In this document: positions 49,549 through 58,773 of the stretch, one piece after another
How the letters are laid out: each line of letters opens with the position of its first letter
Position numbering within the stretch: position 1 is the stretch's first letter
Source: Paenibacillus melissococcoides
GTDB taxonomy: Bacteria > Bacillota > Bacilli > Paenibacillales > Paenibacillaceae
Direction of reading: 5' to 3'
Assembly (NCBI GenBank): GCA_944800085.1
Contig: CALYLO010000002.1
Span: 1-64,000, forward strand
DNA: 64,000 nucleotides
Translations under genes and position numbers: made by a program
The notes under the pieces: generated by a model
The model's database searches: none
What the model was told of the DNA's origin: nothing
What the model saw: only the letters and a program-made list of their open reading frames with translations

Positions 49549-50507
49549 ATGGACTTATCCCGTATTCATGCGCTTGCCCAAGCGATTAAACGCAATGTGC
49601 AGCAGGTTATCGTCGGCAAGGACGACACGCTGGACCGTATCTTCGTCGCTCTGTTCACCGGCGGCCACGTGCTGCTGGAGGACGTCCCGGGCACAGGCAA
49701 GACGCTGCTCGCCAAATCCATCGCCAAGTCGATCGACGGCACCTTCAAGCGCGTCAATTCACGCCCGATCTGCTGCCTACCGATCTGAGCGGAATGAATG
49801 TGTACAACCAGAAGCGGGGCGAATTCGAATTCCGGCCGGGCCCGGTCTTCACGAACCTGCTGCTCGCTGACGAGATTAACCGGGCGACGCCGCGCACCCA
49901 ATCCAGCCTGCTGGAATGCATGGAAGAGCGCCAGGTCAGCATCGACGGCGTCACGATGCCGCTCGAAGAGCCGTTCATCGTGCTGGCGACGCAGAACCCG
50001 CTCGACAACTTCGGCACGTTCCCGCTCCCGGAGGCCCAGTTGGACCGCTTCATGCTGAAGCTGAAGCTTGGCTATCCGACATTCGAGGAAGGACTGCGCA
50101 TCCTGTCGCGCTTCCGCACCGAGGATCCGATACAGGAGCTTGCCCCGGCCGCGACGCGGGAGGATATCAAGGCGGCCCGGGCCGGATATACCCGGGTCCA
50201 TGTTGACGATGCCATCCTCGTATATGTGCTCGGGATCGTCGAGCGGACGCGCAGCCACCCGGACATCGCGCTGGGAGCCAGCCCGCGGGCCAGCCAGGCG
50301 CTGCTTCGCGCCGTACAGGCCTATGCTGTCATCCGCGGGCGGGATTACGTATCGCCGGACGATGTGAAGGCGATGGCCGCTCCGGTGCTGGCGCATCGCC
50401 TGCTGCTTCATCATGCGGCCGCATCGCGGGACGATCACGCCGCTTCCGTCCTGGCCCAGATCATAAGCCAGGTGCCGGTTCCGGCAGAAGCCCGCGCGGC
50501 GGAGTGA
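49549..50507 (+). pseudogene. MoxR-family AAA ATPase, single-base frameshift
   Basis: The frame from the ATG at 49549 has Walker A (VLLEDVPGTGKTLLAKS, near residue 46) and breaks at FKRVNSRPICCLPI. The second frame (from about 49757) carries the rest: MNVYNQKRGEFEFRPGPVFTNLLLADEINRATPRTQ with Walker B, and VLATQNPLDNFGTFPLPEAQLDRF. Adding one C at 49756 (GTCCAA for GTCAA) gives FKRVQFTPDLLPTDLSGMNVY, the standard sequence, so only one base is missing. MoxR ATPases act as chaperones with DUF58 proteins, encoded next. Either a recent mutation or a sequencing error. Confidence 0.88.
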
Positions 50508-51637
50508 CGCTTATGCCGCTGCATTGGCTGATTGTGTTCCTCGGCCTTGCGCTGGCTGCGCAAGGTATGCTGTATAGACGTTGGGAGCTGCGGCGGGTCT
50601 CTTATACCCGCACATTTTCGAAGCAAAAGCTGTTCGCCGGCGAGACGCTGGAGATGACGGAGACGATCGGCAACGACAAGCTGCTGCCTCTGCCCTGGGT
50701 CCGGCTGGAGTCGATGATGCCGAGCGCTCTTCGCTTCGGGAAGCAGCAGAATCTGGAGATGGACGTCGGGGAGCTCTCCCAGAACCATCGAAGCCTGTTC
50801 GCGTTGAAACCGTATACACGCGTTATTCGGCGTCATCAGATTACATGTGTGAAGCGGGGCATCTACCGGCTGGACAGCGTCACGATGACGGCCGGCGATC
50901 CGTTCGGCGTCTTCGATGCCGTGCGCCGAATTCCGCTGGGGCTGGAGCTGACCGTGTATCCGTCGCTCCTTAGTCTGGATCAGCTTCCACTGTCGACGAA
51001 GAGCTGGATTGGGGACATTCCTGTACGCCGCTGGATCTTGGAGGATCCATTCTGGAAATCAGGGGTCCGGCCATACCGCCCGGGCGATACGCTCAAATCG
51101 GTGCATTGGAAGGCAACGGCCCGCACGAACCGCCTTCAAGTGCACAAGTTCGATTATACGGCCGACCGCAAGCTGATGATCCTGGTCAACTTCGAGACAT
51201 CGGACGGGATGTGGTCGAAGGTGACGATTCCGGAGCAGGTCGAGACGGCGCTCTCATATGCGGCCTCCATCGCCCATGCGACGGTGAAGCAGGGGATGGA
51301 GACCGGGGTTAGCTGCAACGGAAGCCAGCCCGGCCATACTAGAGGGACCGCGTTAACCTTTCCGCCCGGAGCGGGAATGCCGCATTTGCACCTGCTGTTC
51401 GAATGGCTGGCGAAGTTGGAGCTGGAGCTGACGATGACATTCGACACCTTCCTTGCGCAGTGGGAGCCGGCGGGGGACATGGACTATATAATCGTGACGC
51501 CGCTCCCGCCTTCCCGCCAGGCGGAAGCGATCGCGAACCGGATGCGCATGCGCGGCAGCGCCGTGGAGTGGCTTGTGCTGCCGAAGCCTCCCATGAAGCC
51601 GGAGACGCAGGATGAGGAGGTGCGCCATGCTCAATAG
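50504..51637 (+). CDS. DUF58 domain protein
   Basis: 377 residues. A membrane helix near the N terminus is followed by the DUF58 core with its vWA-like signature (FWKSGVRPYRPGDTLKSVHWKATARTNRLQVHKFDYTADRKLMILVNFE). These proteins are usual partners of MoxR ATPases and are thought to act in envelope or complex maturation. The GTG overlaps the moxR stop. A transglutaminase-like or DUF4129 partner follows, again overlapping. Confidence 0.85.
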   Translation: MTLMPLHWLIVFLGLALAAQGMLYRRWELRRVSYTRTFSKQKLFAGETLEMTETIGNDKLLPLPWVRLESMMPSALRFGKQQNLEMDVGELSQNHRSLFALKPYTRVIRRHQITCVKRGIYRLDSVTMTAGDPFGVFDAVRRIPLGLELTVYPSLLSLDQLPLSTKSWIGDIPVRRWILEDPFWKSGVRPYRPGDTLKSVHWKATARTNRLQVHKFDYTADRKLMILVNFETSDGMWSKVTIPEQVETALSYAASIAHATVKQGMETGVSCNGSQPGHTRGTALTFPPGAGMPHLHLLFEWLAKLELELTMTFDTFLAQWEPAGDMDYIIVTPLPPSRQAEAIANRMRMRGSAVEWLVLPKPPMKPETQDEEVRHAQ

Positions 51638-53171
51638 CCGGGAAAAGGGTTTGGAACGAAGCCGGAATCAGAGCGGGGAACTGAACCGTGAAAGCAGCCG
51701 GGAACTGAACCGCGAAGGCAATCGGGAACGAAAGCGGGAATTCAACCGGGAAGGCGGCCGGGGTTGGTATTGGAACCGGGGGCGAGGCATCGGGATTTCG
51801 CTGCTGCGGGCGCTGCTCGATTATCTCATCCTGTTCCCGGTTCTGCTGCTGATCAGCGTGTATGCGGCTCCTGCTGAGGCCGGACCGCTGCTGTGGTCCG
51901 GCCTATGGCCGGCCTGCGCGGCCGCAGGAACGGCGCTCCAGTCTGCGGCGCGATTCAAGCGGCTGCGCCTCTGGCTGCTGCTGTTTTTTGTGGCCGGCAT
52001 CGCCGCGCTGGCAACGGCATCGCCGCTTCGTCTGCCGATGATAGCGGTGTATGCGGGCGGCTTTATCGTATTTTGGAGAGGGACGTCGGCTGTGGCGAAC
52101 CGGCAGGCGTTCAGAGATACCGTACATTGGAATTGGGCGGGGCTCGGCATCTATTTTCTCGTGTTCGCGCTTTCCTTCTTCCGCCCGGAGCTGCGTGAGC
52201 TGCAGCCGCATCTGGCCGCCGTCGGCGTGCTGTTCGTCTTCGGCACGCTCTGGCAGATGAACTGGGCGCAGTTGAACAAGGCGAATTACAGCGCGGAGGC
52301 ACGCGGCTCCGTCCCGTCCCAGGTGGTGCGCCTCAATGCGTCCTATGTCATCCTGTTCTTCCTTGCGCTGGTGCTTATCGTCGCCTTCACCTTCGGGTCG
52401 GCGATGGACACGCTGATGGAGTGGACGCGCAGGCTGCTCGCCTGGATATTCTCGGGAAGCGAGCCTGTCGCCGTGGACGAGCCTCCGCCGCCGCCGGCCG
52501 CACCGCAGATGCCTCTATTCGGGGCCGATGCGAACGCCGAGCCGAGTCTGTTCTGGAAGCTGCTGGAGCGTCTCATTACCGTCGTCTTCTGGGTCGCCTT
52601 AACTGTCGGGGCGCTGGCCGGAATCGGTTTCCTGCTGCGCTTCCTGATGAAAAAGCTGTTCCCGCAGGCCTGGGAAGCGCTGCTGCGGTTTTTGCGCAAG
52701 CGGGAAGCAGAGCCGGAGGCGGCGGACTATGTAGACGAACAATCCTCCACGTTCGAATGGGAGAAGCTCCGCCGCCGCGTCATGAAGCCGTGGGCGCAGA
52801 CCGCGCGCCGCTGGCGCCGCGAGCGCTATGACGACCTGAAGACGAATCGCGAGCGAATCCGCTTCCTGTACCGGGAGCGGCTGCGCCAGGCGATCGGGAA
52901 AGGGTACGAGCCTGACCCGGGACGTACGCCGAAGGAGACGATGGAGCATCTTCGGCAATGGGAGCGGGGGGCAGAGGGCGGTCAAGGGGGCGAGAGCGAA
53001 CTGGTCGACGTCTACACCGAAGCCGTCGAGAGCGAGTGGGTTGACGCGTACACCGATCCCGTGGAGAGCGAACTGGGCGACGCGTACACCGAAGCCCGAT
53101 ACGGGAAGCGCGACGTTCCGGACGAGACGGTGAGTCGGCTTGCCCGCCAGATACGAGGCGGTGCGAAGTGA
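51627..53171 (+). CDS. Membrane protein of the MoxR-DUF58 operon (DUF4129-like C terminus)
   Basis: About 514 residues. The first 45 are a charged low-complexity run built from N-R-E and R-E-x-N steps (for example ELNREGNRERKREFNREGG). Six or more membrane helices follow, then one more before a cytoplasmic C-terminal domain with the DUF4129-type pattern (RERIRFLYRERLRQAIGKGYEPDPGRTPKETMEHL). Near the end is a short tandem repeat (VDVYTEAVESEW, VDAYTDPVESEL, GDAYTEARYG). I chose the ATG at 51627 with AGGAGGTG upstream. Role unknown. Confidence 0.75.
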   Translation: MLNSREKGLERSRNQSGELNRESSRELNREGNRERKREFNREGGRGWYWNRGRGIGISLLRALLDYLILFPVLLLISVYAAPAEAGPLLWSGLWPACAAAGTALQSAARFKRLRLWLLLFFVAGIAALATASPLRLPMIAVYAGGFIVFWRGTSAVANRQAFRDTVHWNWAGLGIYFLVFALSFFRPELRELQPHLAAVGVLFVFGTLWQMNWAQLNKANYSAEARGSVPSQVVRLNASYVILFFLALVLIVAFTFGSAMDTLMEWTRRLLAWIFSGSEPVAVDEPPPPPAAPQMPLFGADANAEPSLFWKLLERLITVVFWVALTVGALAGIGFLLRFLMKKLFPQAWEALLRFLRKREAEPEAADYVDEQSSTFEWEKLRRRVMKPWAQTARRWRRERYDDLKTNRERIRFLYRERLRQAIGKGYEPDPGRTPKETMEHLRQWERGAEGGQGGESELVDVYTEAVESEWVDAYTDPVESELGDAYTEARYGKRDVPDETVSRLARQIRGGAK

Positions 53172-53560
53172 GGCAAGTTTATTGAAGAAGGGAGCCCTGG
53201 CGGCTCCGTTGATTGCGAATTCCTGCTGTATTACAGCATTTTATAGGCAAATGGGACGAATAATGGAAAATTACTGCAAAATTACATCAATTCGCTGCGA
53301 TAAGTGCCATTCAAGCGATTATGGCGTGAAAATTGCTGCACATTTGCAGGATTCGCTTGCTCCCCTAACGGATCCTTTGAGAAAACTGCACAATTGCAGT
53401 ATTTTTGGCGGAAAGCACGAACAGCACGCAACTCCAAATCAGGATATGGAAGGAAGCGGACACCAGCAGACACCAGCAGACGCCAGCAGACACCAGTAGG
53501 CACTAGTCCCAACTCCTCCAGCTGCTCCCAACTAGCCCGCTCTGAACCGCCTCAACCCGT
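53172..53560. other. Intergenic repeat region after the MoxR operon
   Basis: About 53215-53385 consists of AT-rich stretches with small CTGCA...TGCAG hairpins. It ends GCTGCACATTTGCAGGATTCGC, closely like the site where IS1182 inserted near 46650. From 53461 four 10-bp units CACCAGCAGA follow. No gene seen. Confidence 0.55.
53461..53500 (+). repeat. Four tandem 10-bp units
   Basis: CACCAGCAGA repeated four times, the third and fourth with one or two changes, in non-coding sequence. Confidence 0.8.
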
Positions 53561-53562
53561 GC

Positions 53563-53602
53563 AAAAAACCGTCAGGGCGAGCACCCTGACGGCTGTTTTT
53601 AC
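53563..53602. terminator. Bidirectional terminator
   Basis: AAAAAACCGTCAGGG and CCCTGACGGCTGTTTTT, an 11-bp GC-rich stem with A and T runs on both sides. It serves the minus-strand glycosyltransferase gene. Confidence 0.88.
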
Positions 53603-53606
53603 CGGT

Positions 53607-54809
53607 TTACACGTAATTGCGGCGGAAGCGGAGTCTCGCCGTCTTGCGCGGCACGATTGGGTGCCGCTCCACCTGCAGAATCGCTTCCAGCACGCGGGCT
53701 TGCGTATGCTGGCGTTCCGCCTGGGCGCGGATGCTCATCCATTGCAGCGCTTCAGGCCGGGAAGCGAAGGACGAGAGCTGGGACACGAGATCCTCCGGGT
53801 CCTCGGCTTGGCAGGCCAGTCCCTTGCGGACCAGATAGCGGATGTTGTCCTGCTCTTGGCCCGGCAGCGGCTTGTAGACGAGCAGCGGCAGCCGCTGGAC
53901 GACCGCCTCGGTCGTCGTCACCCCGCCTGGCTTCGTAATCAGCAGGTCGGACATGGCCATATATTCGTGGACCGGCTGCACGTAGCCTTCGACCCGGATA
54001 TGAAGCGGGGACGAGGCCGCCCATTCCTCAAGGTGGCGGCGCAGCCGCTCGTTCCGGCCGCAGATGACGATGAACTGAATGTCGGCTGCCCAGTCGGCTT
54101 CTTCCATTGCGCGGAAGAAATCGGGATCGAGCAGGCCGCAGCCGCCGCCCATCAGCAGCACGGTCATCCGCTCCGTATCCAGGCCGTAGCGGCGGCGCAG
54201 CGCTGCTTTGTCATAGCTTCCGTAGAACTCCGGACGAACCGGAATGCCGGATACCTCGATCCGGCTGGCGGGAATGCCCTGTCCGGCCAGCTTGGCCCGG
54301 GCCTCCTCCGATCCGACCAGATAGCGGTCGGTATGGGGGTGAATCCAGAAGCTGTGATCGGTATGGTCGGTGATGACCGTCACCAGGCCGCATTGCACAG
54401 CTCCGCGCTCCTTCAGGCGGGATACCGCCGCGCTGGCCGCCGGGAACGTGCTGACGATAATCGTCGGCTGCAGCTCGCGAATCAGCTTGATGAGCGGACG
54501 CAGACTCGTCAGCGGAACATTTTTAATCAGCTGGGAGAAGCGATGATCCCGGCGTGTCATCTCGAACAGAAAGCCGTACATATTCGGGAACATTTTCAAC
54601 CATTGCACGAAGCAGTACGAACCGACCGTGTGCAGATGCGGCGACACCTGTTCCAAGTAATCGACGACATGCACTTCCGCTTCCTGCGGGCACCAGGTGC
54701 GGGCCGCTTCCCGAATCGCGTGAGCCGCCTGCAGATGGCCGTGGCCGAGCGATCCTGCGAGAACGAGCACCTTCTCCTTCGGCTGTTTACCGTAACCCCG
54801 ATCATACAT
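53607..54809 (-). CDS. UgtP/MGDG-synthase-like glycosyltransferase
   Basis: About 400 residues, GT28-type. N terminus KVLVLAGSLGHGHLQAAHAIREAA is the MGDG-synthase/UgtP signature. The C-terminal half holds the nucleotide-sugar site (LLMGGGCGLLDPDF, ITKPGGVTTTEAVVQRLPLLVYKPLPGQEQDN). UgtP adds glucose from UDP-glucose to diacylglycerol for glycolipids and the lipoteichoic acid anchor. Several such paralogues occur in Paenibacillus, so the acceptor is not certain. The ATG at 54821 abuts its ribosome site; the ATG at 54809 is better spaced. Confidence 0.85.
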   Translation of the reverse strand: MYDRGYGKQPKEKVLVLAGSLGHGHLQAAHAIREAARTWCPQEAEVHVVDYLEQVSPHLHTVGSYCFVQWLKMFPNMYGFLFEMTRRDHRFSQLIKNVPLTSLRPLIKLIRELQPTIIVSTFPAASAAVSRLKERGAVQCGLVTVITDHTDHSFWIHPHTDRYLVGSEEARAKLAGQGIPASRIEVSGIPVRPEFYGSYDKAALRRRYGLDTERMTVLLMGGGCGLLDPDFFRAMEEADWAADIQFIVICGRNERLRRHLEEWAASSPLHIRVEGYVQPVHEYMAMSDLLITKPGGVTTTEAVVQRLPLLVYKPLPGQEQDNIRYLVRKGLACQAEDPEDLVSQLSSFASRPEALQWMSIRAQAERQHTQARVLEAILQVERHPIVPRKTARLRFRRNYV

Positions 54810-54821
54810 GTTTCCTAACAT

Positions 54822-55244
54822 CTCCCTTTATTTATAACTTCACCATCTCTGGCTACTTCTTCTCTCAGAATTTGTTACTCTTATCGTATCCGAAAAGGGA
54901 CGGACTGGAAATGGACTGGAGTGCGGTTGTGATCCTAGACCTTTGGCGGGTCTTGGACCTAGCTATTAAGCATACAAGCTCCATCATAGAATAAAAATGA
55001 TGAGAAAAGGTTGAAAATTTATAATATTTTCAAATGATATCATTAGAAAGACCGATAGCCAGGCCACTTTATACTATTATACAAGATGAATGGGACATCA
55101 CCCTAGATAACTATATTCGGGGTAGTAGGGACGTATGCAGAGGTAAAATATGAAGGATTTGTTGAAGTGCGCACCACGGCAGTGAAATATGACAATAGAC
55201 AAGGGGGCCGACGGCCCCTTTCCTATGTATAGCTAAGCCACTGT
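54822..55244. other. Intergenic stretch with faint coding remnant
   Basis: AT-rich in the middle. At 55120-55195 one plus-strand frame reads VVGTYAEVKYEGFVEVRTTAVKYD, which looks like the end of a lost gene, followed by the hairpin AAGGGGGCCGACGGCCCCTTTCC at 55201-55223. Nothing else recognised. Confidence 0.4.
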
Positions 55245-55857
55245 TCAGTCGTTGGCGGCTGCCTTACCCGCGGCGGATGCTGGTACGGAGGCTTCCGATC
55301 CGAACAGGCCGCTTCGGTAAAACAGGGCGAGTGCCGCTAACATGGCGATCAATACCATCAGACCGACGCTCCGGAACCCGCCGAACCGGACATACAGCCC
55401 GCCGGCTATGGCCGCCCCGGCCGTCGCCCAGCCCATCGTCTTGAGCACCAGCGGGTCCAGCTACCGTCTGGGGAATCGAAGCCCACACCTGCGGAGTGGT
55501 GATGGCAGCAGCCACACCTGCGAGGAAGCGAAACAGGAACATAGTGTCGAACCCGTTCGCGGTACCGCACAAAGCCGTACAGGCCGCAAATGCGGCAAGT
55601 CCGGCAATCAGCACTTTTTTGCGGTTCATTCGCTCGGTCAGCGGTCCGGCGATCATGGCTGTAACAGCATAACCGAGCGAGTAAGCGGACATCAGCCAAC
55701 CGGACGTGTCGGCCCCGATTCCGAATTCCATACGCAGGGTTGGAAGCAGAGGAGACATGATAAAGATGTCGATACTGATGGTGAACATAATGGCGGCGAA
55801 CAAGTATTTCATTTGCAATGGAGAGAACCCCTTTCTTGGTGTAAGAGAGTCATGCAT
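55245..55857 (-). pseudogene. MFS transporter, internally deleted
   Basis: From the ATG at 55857 the frame gives the first five helices with the MFS motif (GPLTERMNRKKVLIAGLAAFAACTALCG). Near 55455 it passes into another frame that holds the last helix (LKTMGWATAGAAIAGGLYVRFGGFRSVGL). About 190 residues of the middle are missing. Divergent from a broken arsR-type gene and sharing an AT-rich palindromic region with it. Confidence 0.85.
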
Positions 55858-55871
55858 GCCTTCTATTTCAA

Positions 55872-55908
55872 TAGTTCGATAATATTCGAATAATCGAAAT
55901 ATGTCATT
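55872..55908. promoter_or_regulatory. Palindromic operator region between the mfs and arsR remnants
   Basis: TTCGATAATATTCGAA and an overlapping ATTCGAATAATCGAAAT lie between the two divergent starts, the usual place for an ArsR-family binding site. Confidence 0.55.
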
Positions 55909-55928
55909 GGTAGGCTTATAATTGGAGC

Positions 55929-56248
55929 ATGAGAAGCTTATATCATCCACCTGTGGAAGAAATTCAACTGGCGGCTGTGCTGTACGCGTTAAGCGATCCG
56001 ATCCGTCTGGAGATCATCCGTTTTATCGCCAATACGGGGAGACCCGATGCGGTGACATGGGGATGGATATCCTGAAGTCGACGATGTCGCATCACTTCAA
56101 GGTTCTTCGGGAATCGGGGGTGACCCGGACACGCATATCCGGAACCCAGCGGTTCATGTCCCTGCGCAAGGAGGAGTTGGAGGAACGGTTTCCGGGGCTT
56201 CTCCAGTCGGTGCTATCGGCGTACGGCAAGGGGAAGGACGAGGAGTAA
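55929..56248 (+). pseudogene. ArsR-family regulator, single-base frameshift
   Basis: The ATG at 55929 starts [20 protein letters not shown], then [17 protein letters not shown], and soon stops. The other frame continues [28 protein letters not shown], the recognition helix. One extra G in the run at 56036-56040 (GGGGG for GGGG) would give ...[13 protein letters not shown] and restore a normal protein of about 107 residues. No cysteine metal site is obvious, so it may be of the non-metal YdfF type. Confidence 0.8.
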
Positions 56249-56254
56249 CAAGTG

Positions 56255-56297
56255 AAATAAGGCTGCTTAGGACCTTGCGTCCAGGCAGCCTTATTTC
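56255..56297. terminator. Bidirectional terminator
   Basis: AAATAAGGCTGC and GCAGCCTTATTT around an 18-base loop, between the convergent arsR remnant and the acyltransferase gene. Confidence 0.85.
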
Positions 56298-56304
56298 AAA
56301 CCTC

Positions 56305-57510
56305 TCAATCCATCCCCACCGTTCTCTCCCCTTGTACGCCGCGCTCCCTTCTTCGTCTTTTTGCAGGGCCGAACAGCCGCTCGCTCCCGCGCGAGAGCAG
56401 GGCCAGCGTATTGGCATCGACGAACCGTTCGAAGAGATGGGCCGCAGCGAATATGACCGGCAGCGTATTCAGCATCGTCAGCAGGACGCTCATCCCGTAA
56501 GGCAGCACGGAGTGGAGCTGCAAGAAGATATAGCTGCCGAGGGAACAAATTATCGTAAAATGCACGAGATACAGCGAGAACGATATTTTGCCCAAATAGG
56601 CGAACGGCTTGCGGTTGAACAGGGTCTGCATCCGGCTTGAGTTCAACAGGGCCGCCAGGATCAGGAACGATCCGATGACATGGTAGAACTCGAAGAAGGA
56701 GAAGCCGGGCGCTTCCCATACGAGAATGGAATATATGGTTCCCTGCGGAGCCCAATAAGGGAAAGAGCCCAGGTAGATGCCAACGAGAACGAATACTGCG
56801 TTAATCCAGGGGCGGTTGAGGGCCGCCAGCCAGTTCCGGCCGCTATGCTTGAGATCGCTCAGCAGCATGCCCAGCACGAAGCCCAAATAGTAGGAGTCCA
56901 TCCAGAGCCAGATCAGAAGCGCATAGACGGCGAACCGCAGCTTGCGCTTCCCAAGCAGCAGCAGGAACGCAAAGATCAAGAAGGACCCGAACAGCTCGTA
57001 CGTCATCGTCCAGAGCACGGGGTTGTATTGCGATCCATAGGTGAAGAAGGTGTGGAACAGGCTCTCCTTCATCATCGCCCATACGCCGGTATCCGCCGCG
57101 AACGGATCGGGCATGGAGGACAGGGTGATTCCTTGAATGTCATCATAGAATCCGAATCCGGCGAGGATCGCCACATAAGCCAGGACAACCGACAGCCAAG
57201 CGGGCACGGCCAAGCGGAAGTATCTTCGGGCCGCGGAAGAATAGACATGCAGGCGGTCTTTGGTCTGGAAATATCGATAACTCAGTACATAACCGCTCAG
57301 CACGAAGAACAAGCATACAGAAAAGTTGCCGTTAAACAGCAGATTGATCGGGGTCTGCGCGGCGGCAGCCTCGAAGGCGAAATGCGCTATCTCCGGCTTG
57401 CCCTCAAAGACAGACGGAAGAAACACCTGAAAGAAGTGGCTTATCACCACGATGCAAGCCGCCAATCCTCTTACGCCGTCCAAGTATACAATTTTCGACT
57501 TCATGGGCAT
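56305..57510 (-). CDS. Acyltransferase 3 family membrane protein
   Basis: 401 residues with about ten membrane helices. The family N terminus is clear: KIVYLDGVRGLAACIVVISHFFQVF, with the catalytic histidine in the first helix. RYFRLAVPAW and YLGKISFSLYLVHF are also typical of OafA-like enzymes, which O-acetylate cell-surface sugars. I chose the ATG at 57510 with GGAGGAG five bases upstream over a GTG six bases earlier. Single gene; substrate unknown. Confidence 0.87.
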   Translation of the reverse strand: MPMKSKIVYLDGVRGLAACIVVISHFFQVFLPSVFEGKPEIAHFAFEAAAAQTPINLLFNGNFSVCLFFVLSGYVLSYRYFQTKDRLHVYSSAARRYFRLAVPAWLSVVLAYVAILAGFGFYDDIQGITLSSMPDPFAADTGVWAMMKESLFHTFFTYGSQYNPVLWTMTYELFGSFLIFAFLLLLGKRKLRFAVYALLIWLWMDSYYLGFVLGMLLSDLKHSGRNWLAALNRPWINAVFVLVGIYLGSFPYWAPQGTIYSILVWEAPGFSFFEFYHVIGSFLILAALLNSSRMQTLFNRKPFAYLGKISFSLYLVHFTIICSLGSYIFLQLHSVLPYGMSVLLTMLNTLPVIFAAAHLFERFVDANTLALLSRGSERLFGPAKRRRRERGVQGERTVGMD

Positions 57511-57698
57511 TCCCACTCCTCCATACCGGCGTTCCTCCTCTTACTTAGAGGACACGTACTATCTATTACTTTTCATTGTAATCTCTTTTTGCAGCAAGAT
57601 GTTTAAATTTTTGAATACAGTCATAGGAAAACGGTTCCAAGGAGGAGAAGTAATCGAGAGGCAGAGCACATAGGCGGAATACGAAGGAGTGAATATCA

Positions 57699-58682
57699 AT
57701 GGCGCTTCAATGGAATATCGCTGATATTGATGAATTGACTCGTTCCGGCATTATTTATTTCAATTCCAAGATGGAAATGTTGGAGGACTTGCCCTGCAAA
57801 ATGTACCGATTGACGGCCCAACCGAGCTTAATGACCCACTGCCACGACTACTTTCAGATCTGGTATGTCGCCAAAGGAGCCTTCCATCATATGGTGAGCG
57901 GCAAGCGGTTCGCGATTGCGGCGGGGGATATTTTTGTCGTCTCCCCGTTTACATTGCATAGCGTAGAGATTCCTTCGAAGCAGGAGCTTGAAATCTACGG
58001 CTGTGAATTTATGCCCTCCTTTATCAACGAGCGGTTGGAAGAGAAGCCGGTGGATCGTTCTTTTTTTGATGTCGCCTATGTAGAGTATTTTCTGCGTAGG
58101 GAGACAGGCATCCAGTCCAAAATTACGCTGGAGAACGTGATCGAGGTCAGGGTTCGAAATCTGATGAGGGAGATGCTGGCAGAGTATGAGAGGCGATCTC
58201 CCTTTTTTCAGATCCTATTGAAGGCGAACCTGCTGCTGTTGCTGTCCATCCTGGTTCGGCAGGTGAATCGGGAGCTGGTCGATGCGGGATTCGAGAAGTC
58301 GGAAAAATATAAAAATATTATGACCGGGGTAATTGAGTATATCCATACGAACTATCACGAAAATTTAAAGCTCGACACGCTATGCTCGATCGCGAATCTG
58401 TCGCGGTCTACTTTTTGCGGGTTGTTCAAGGAATGGACAGGCAAGACGTTCAACCGCTACGTCACCGATCTTCGCATCTTCCACGCCATCGGCATGCTGA
58501 TGCGGCCGGAGCTGTCCGTCACGGATGTATGCTATTCCACGGGCTTTAACGAGCTCTCTTATTTTTGCAGAATCTTCAAAAAATATACGGGCATCTCCCC
58601 TACCTATTTCCGCAAGCAAGCGGTGCAGGCAAAGAATGACAATCATACGATAATCCCACTTATACAGTCAAAAGTGAAATGA
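57699..58682 (+). CDS. AraC family transcriptional regulator
   Basis: 327 residues. An N-terminal cupin-like sensor (MTHCHDYFQIWYVAKGAFHHMVSGKRFAIAAGDIFVVSPFTLHSVE) is joined to a C-terminal double helix-turn-helix (LKLDTLCSIANLSRSTFCGLFKEWTGKTFNRYVTDLRI, then VTDVCYSTGFNELSYFCRIFKKYTGISPTYFRK). It lies 91 bases upstream of and in the same direction as a sugar ABC operon, which it probably activates in response to the imported sugar. Confidence 0.9.
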   Translation: MALQWNIADIDELTRSGIIYFNSKMEMLEDLPCKMYRLTAQPSLMTHCHDYFQIWYVAKGAFHHMVSGKRFAIAAGDIFVVSPFTLHSVEIPSKQELEIYGCEFMPSFINERLEEKPVDRSFFDVAYVEYFLRRETGIQSKITLENVIEVRVRNLMREMLAEYERRSPFFQILLKANLLLLLSILVRQVNRELVDAGFEKSEKYKNIMTGVIEYIHTNYHENLKLDTLCSIANLSRSTFCGLFKEWTGKTFNRYVTDLRIFHAIGMLMRPELSVTDVCYSTGFNELSYFCRIFKKYTGISPTYFRKQAVQAKNDNHTIIPLIQSKVK

Positions 58683-58773
58683 AATAAACCGTTTACATGC
58701 TACCATATGGGTACTTGTTAGCCTAACAGGGTCGCAGACGGTTGTTCGATTCATCATTACGGGGGGATGAAGT

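Noticed and set aside
53304..54818. A 504-codon plus-strand frame over the UgtP-like gene
   Set aside because: Antisense of a recognisable glycosyltransferase, crossing a terminator and a non-coding repeat.
58680..58730. A catabolite-repression (cre) site before the sugar ABC operon
   Set aside because: AAACCGTTTACA resembles part of a cre site, but the full consensus is not met; too weak to list.
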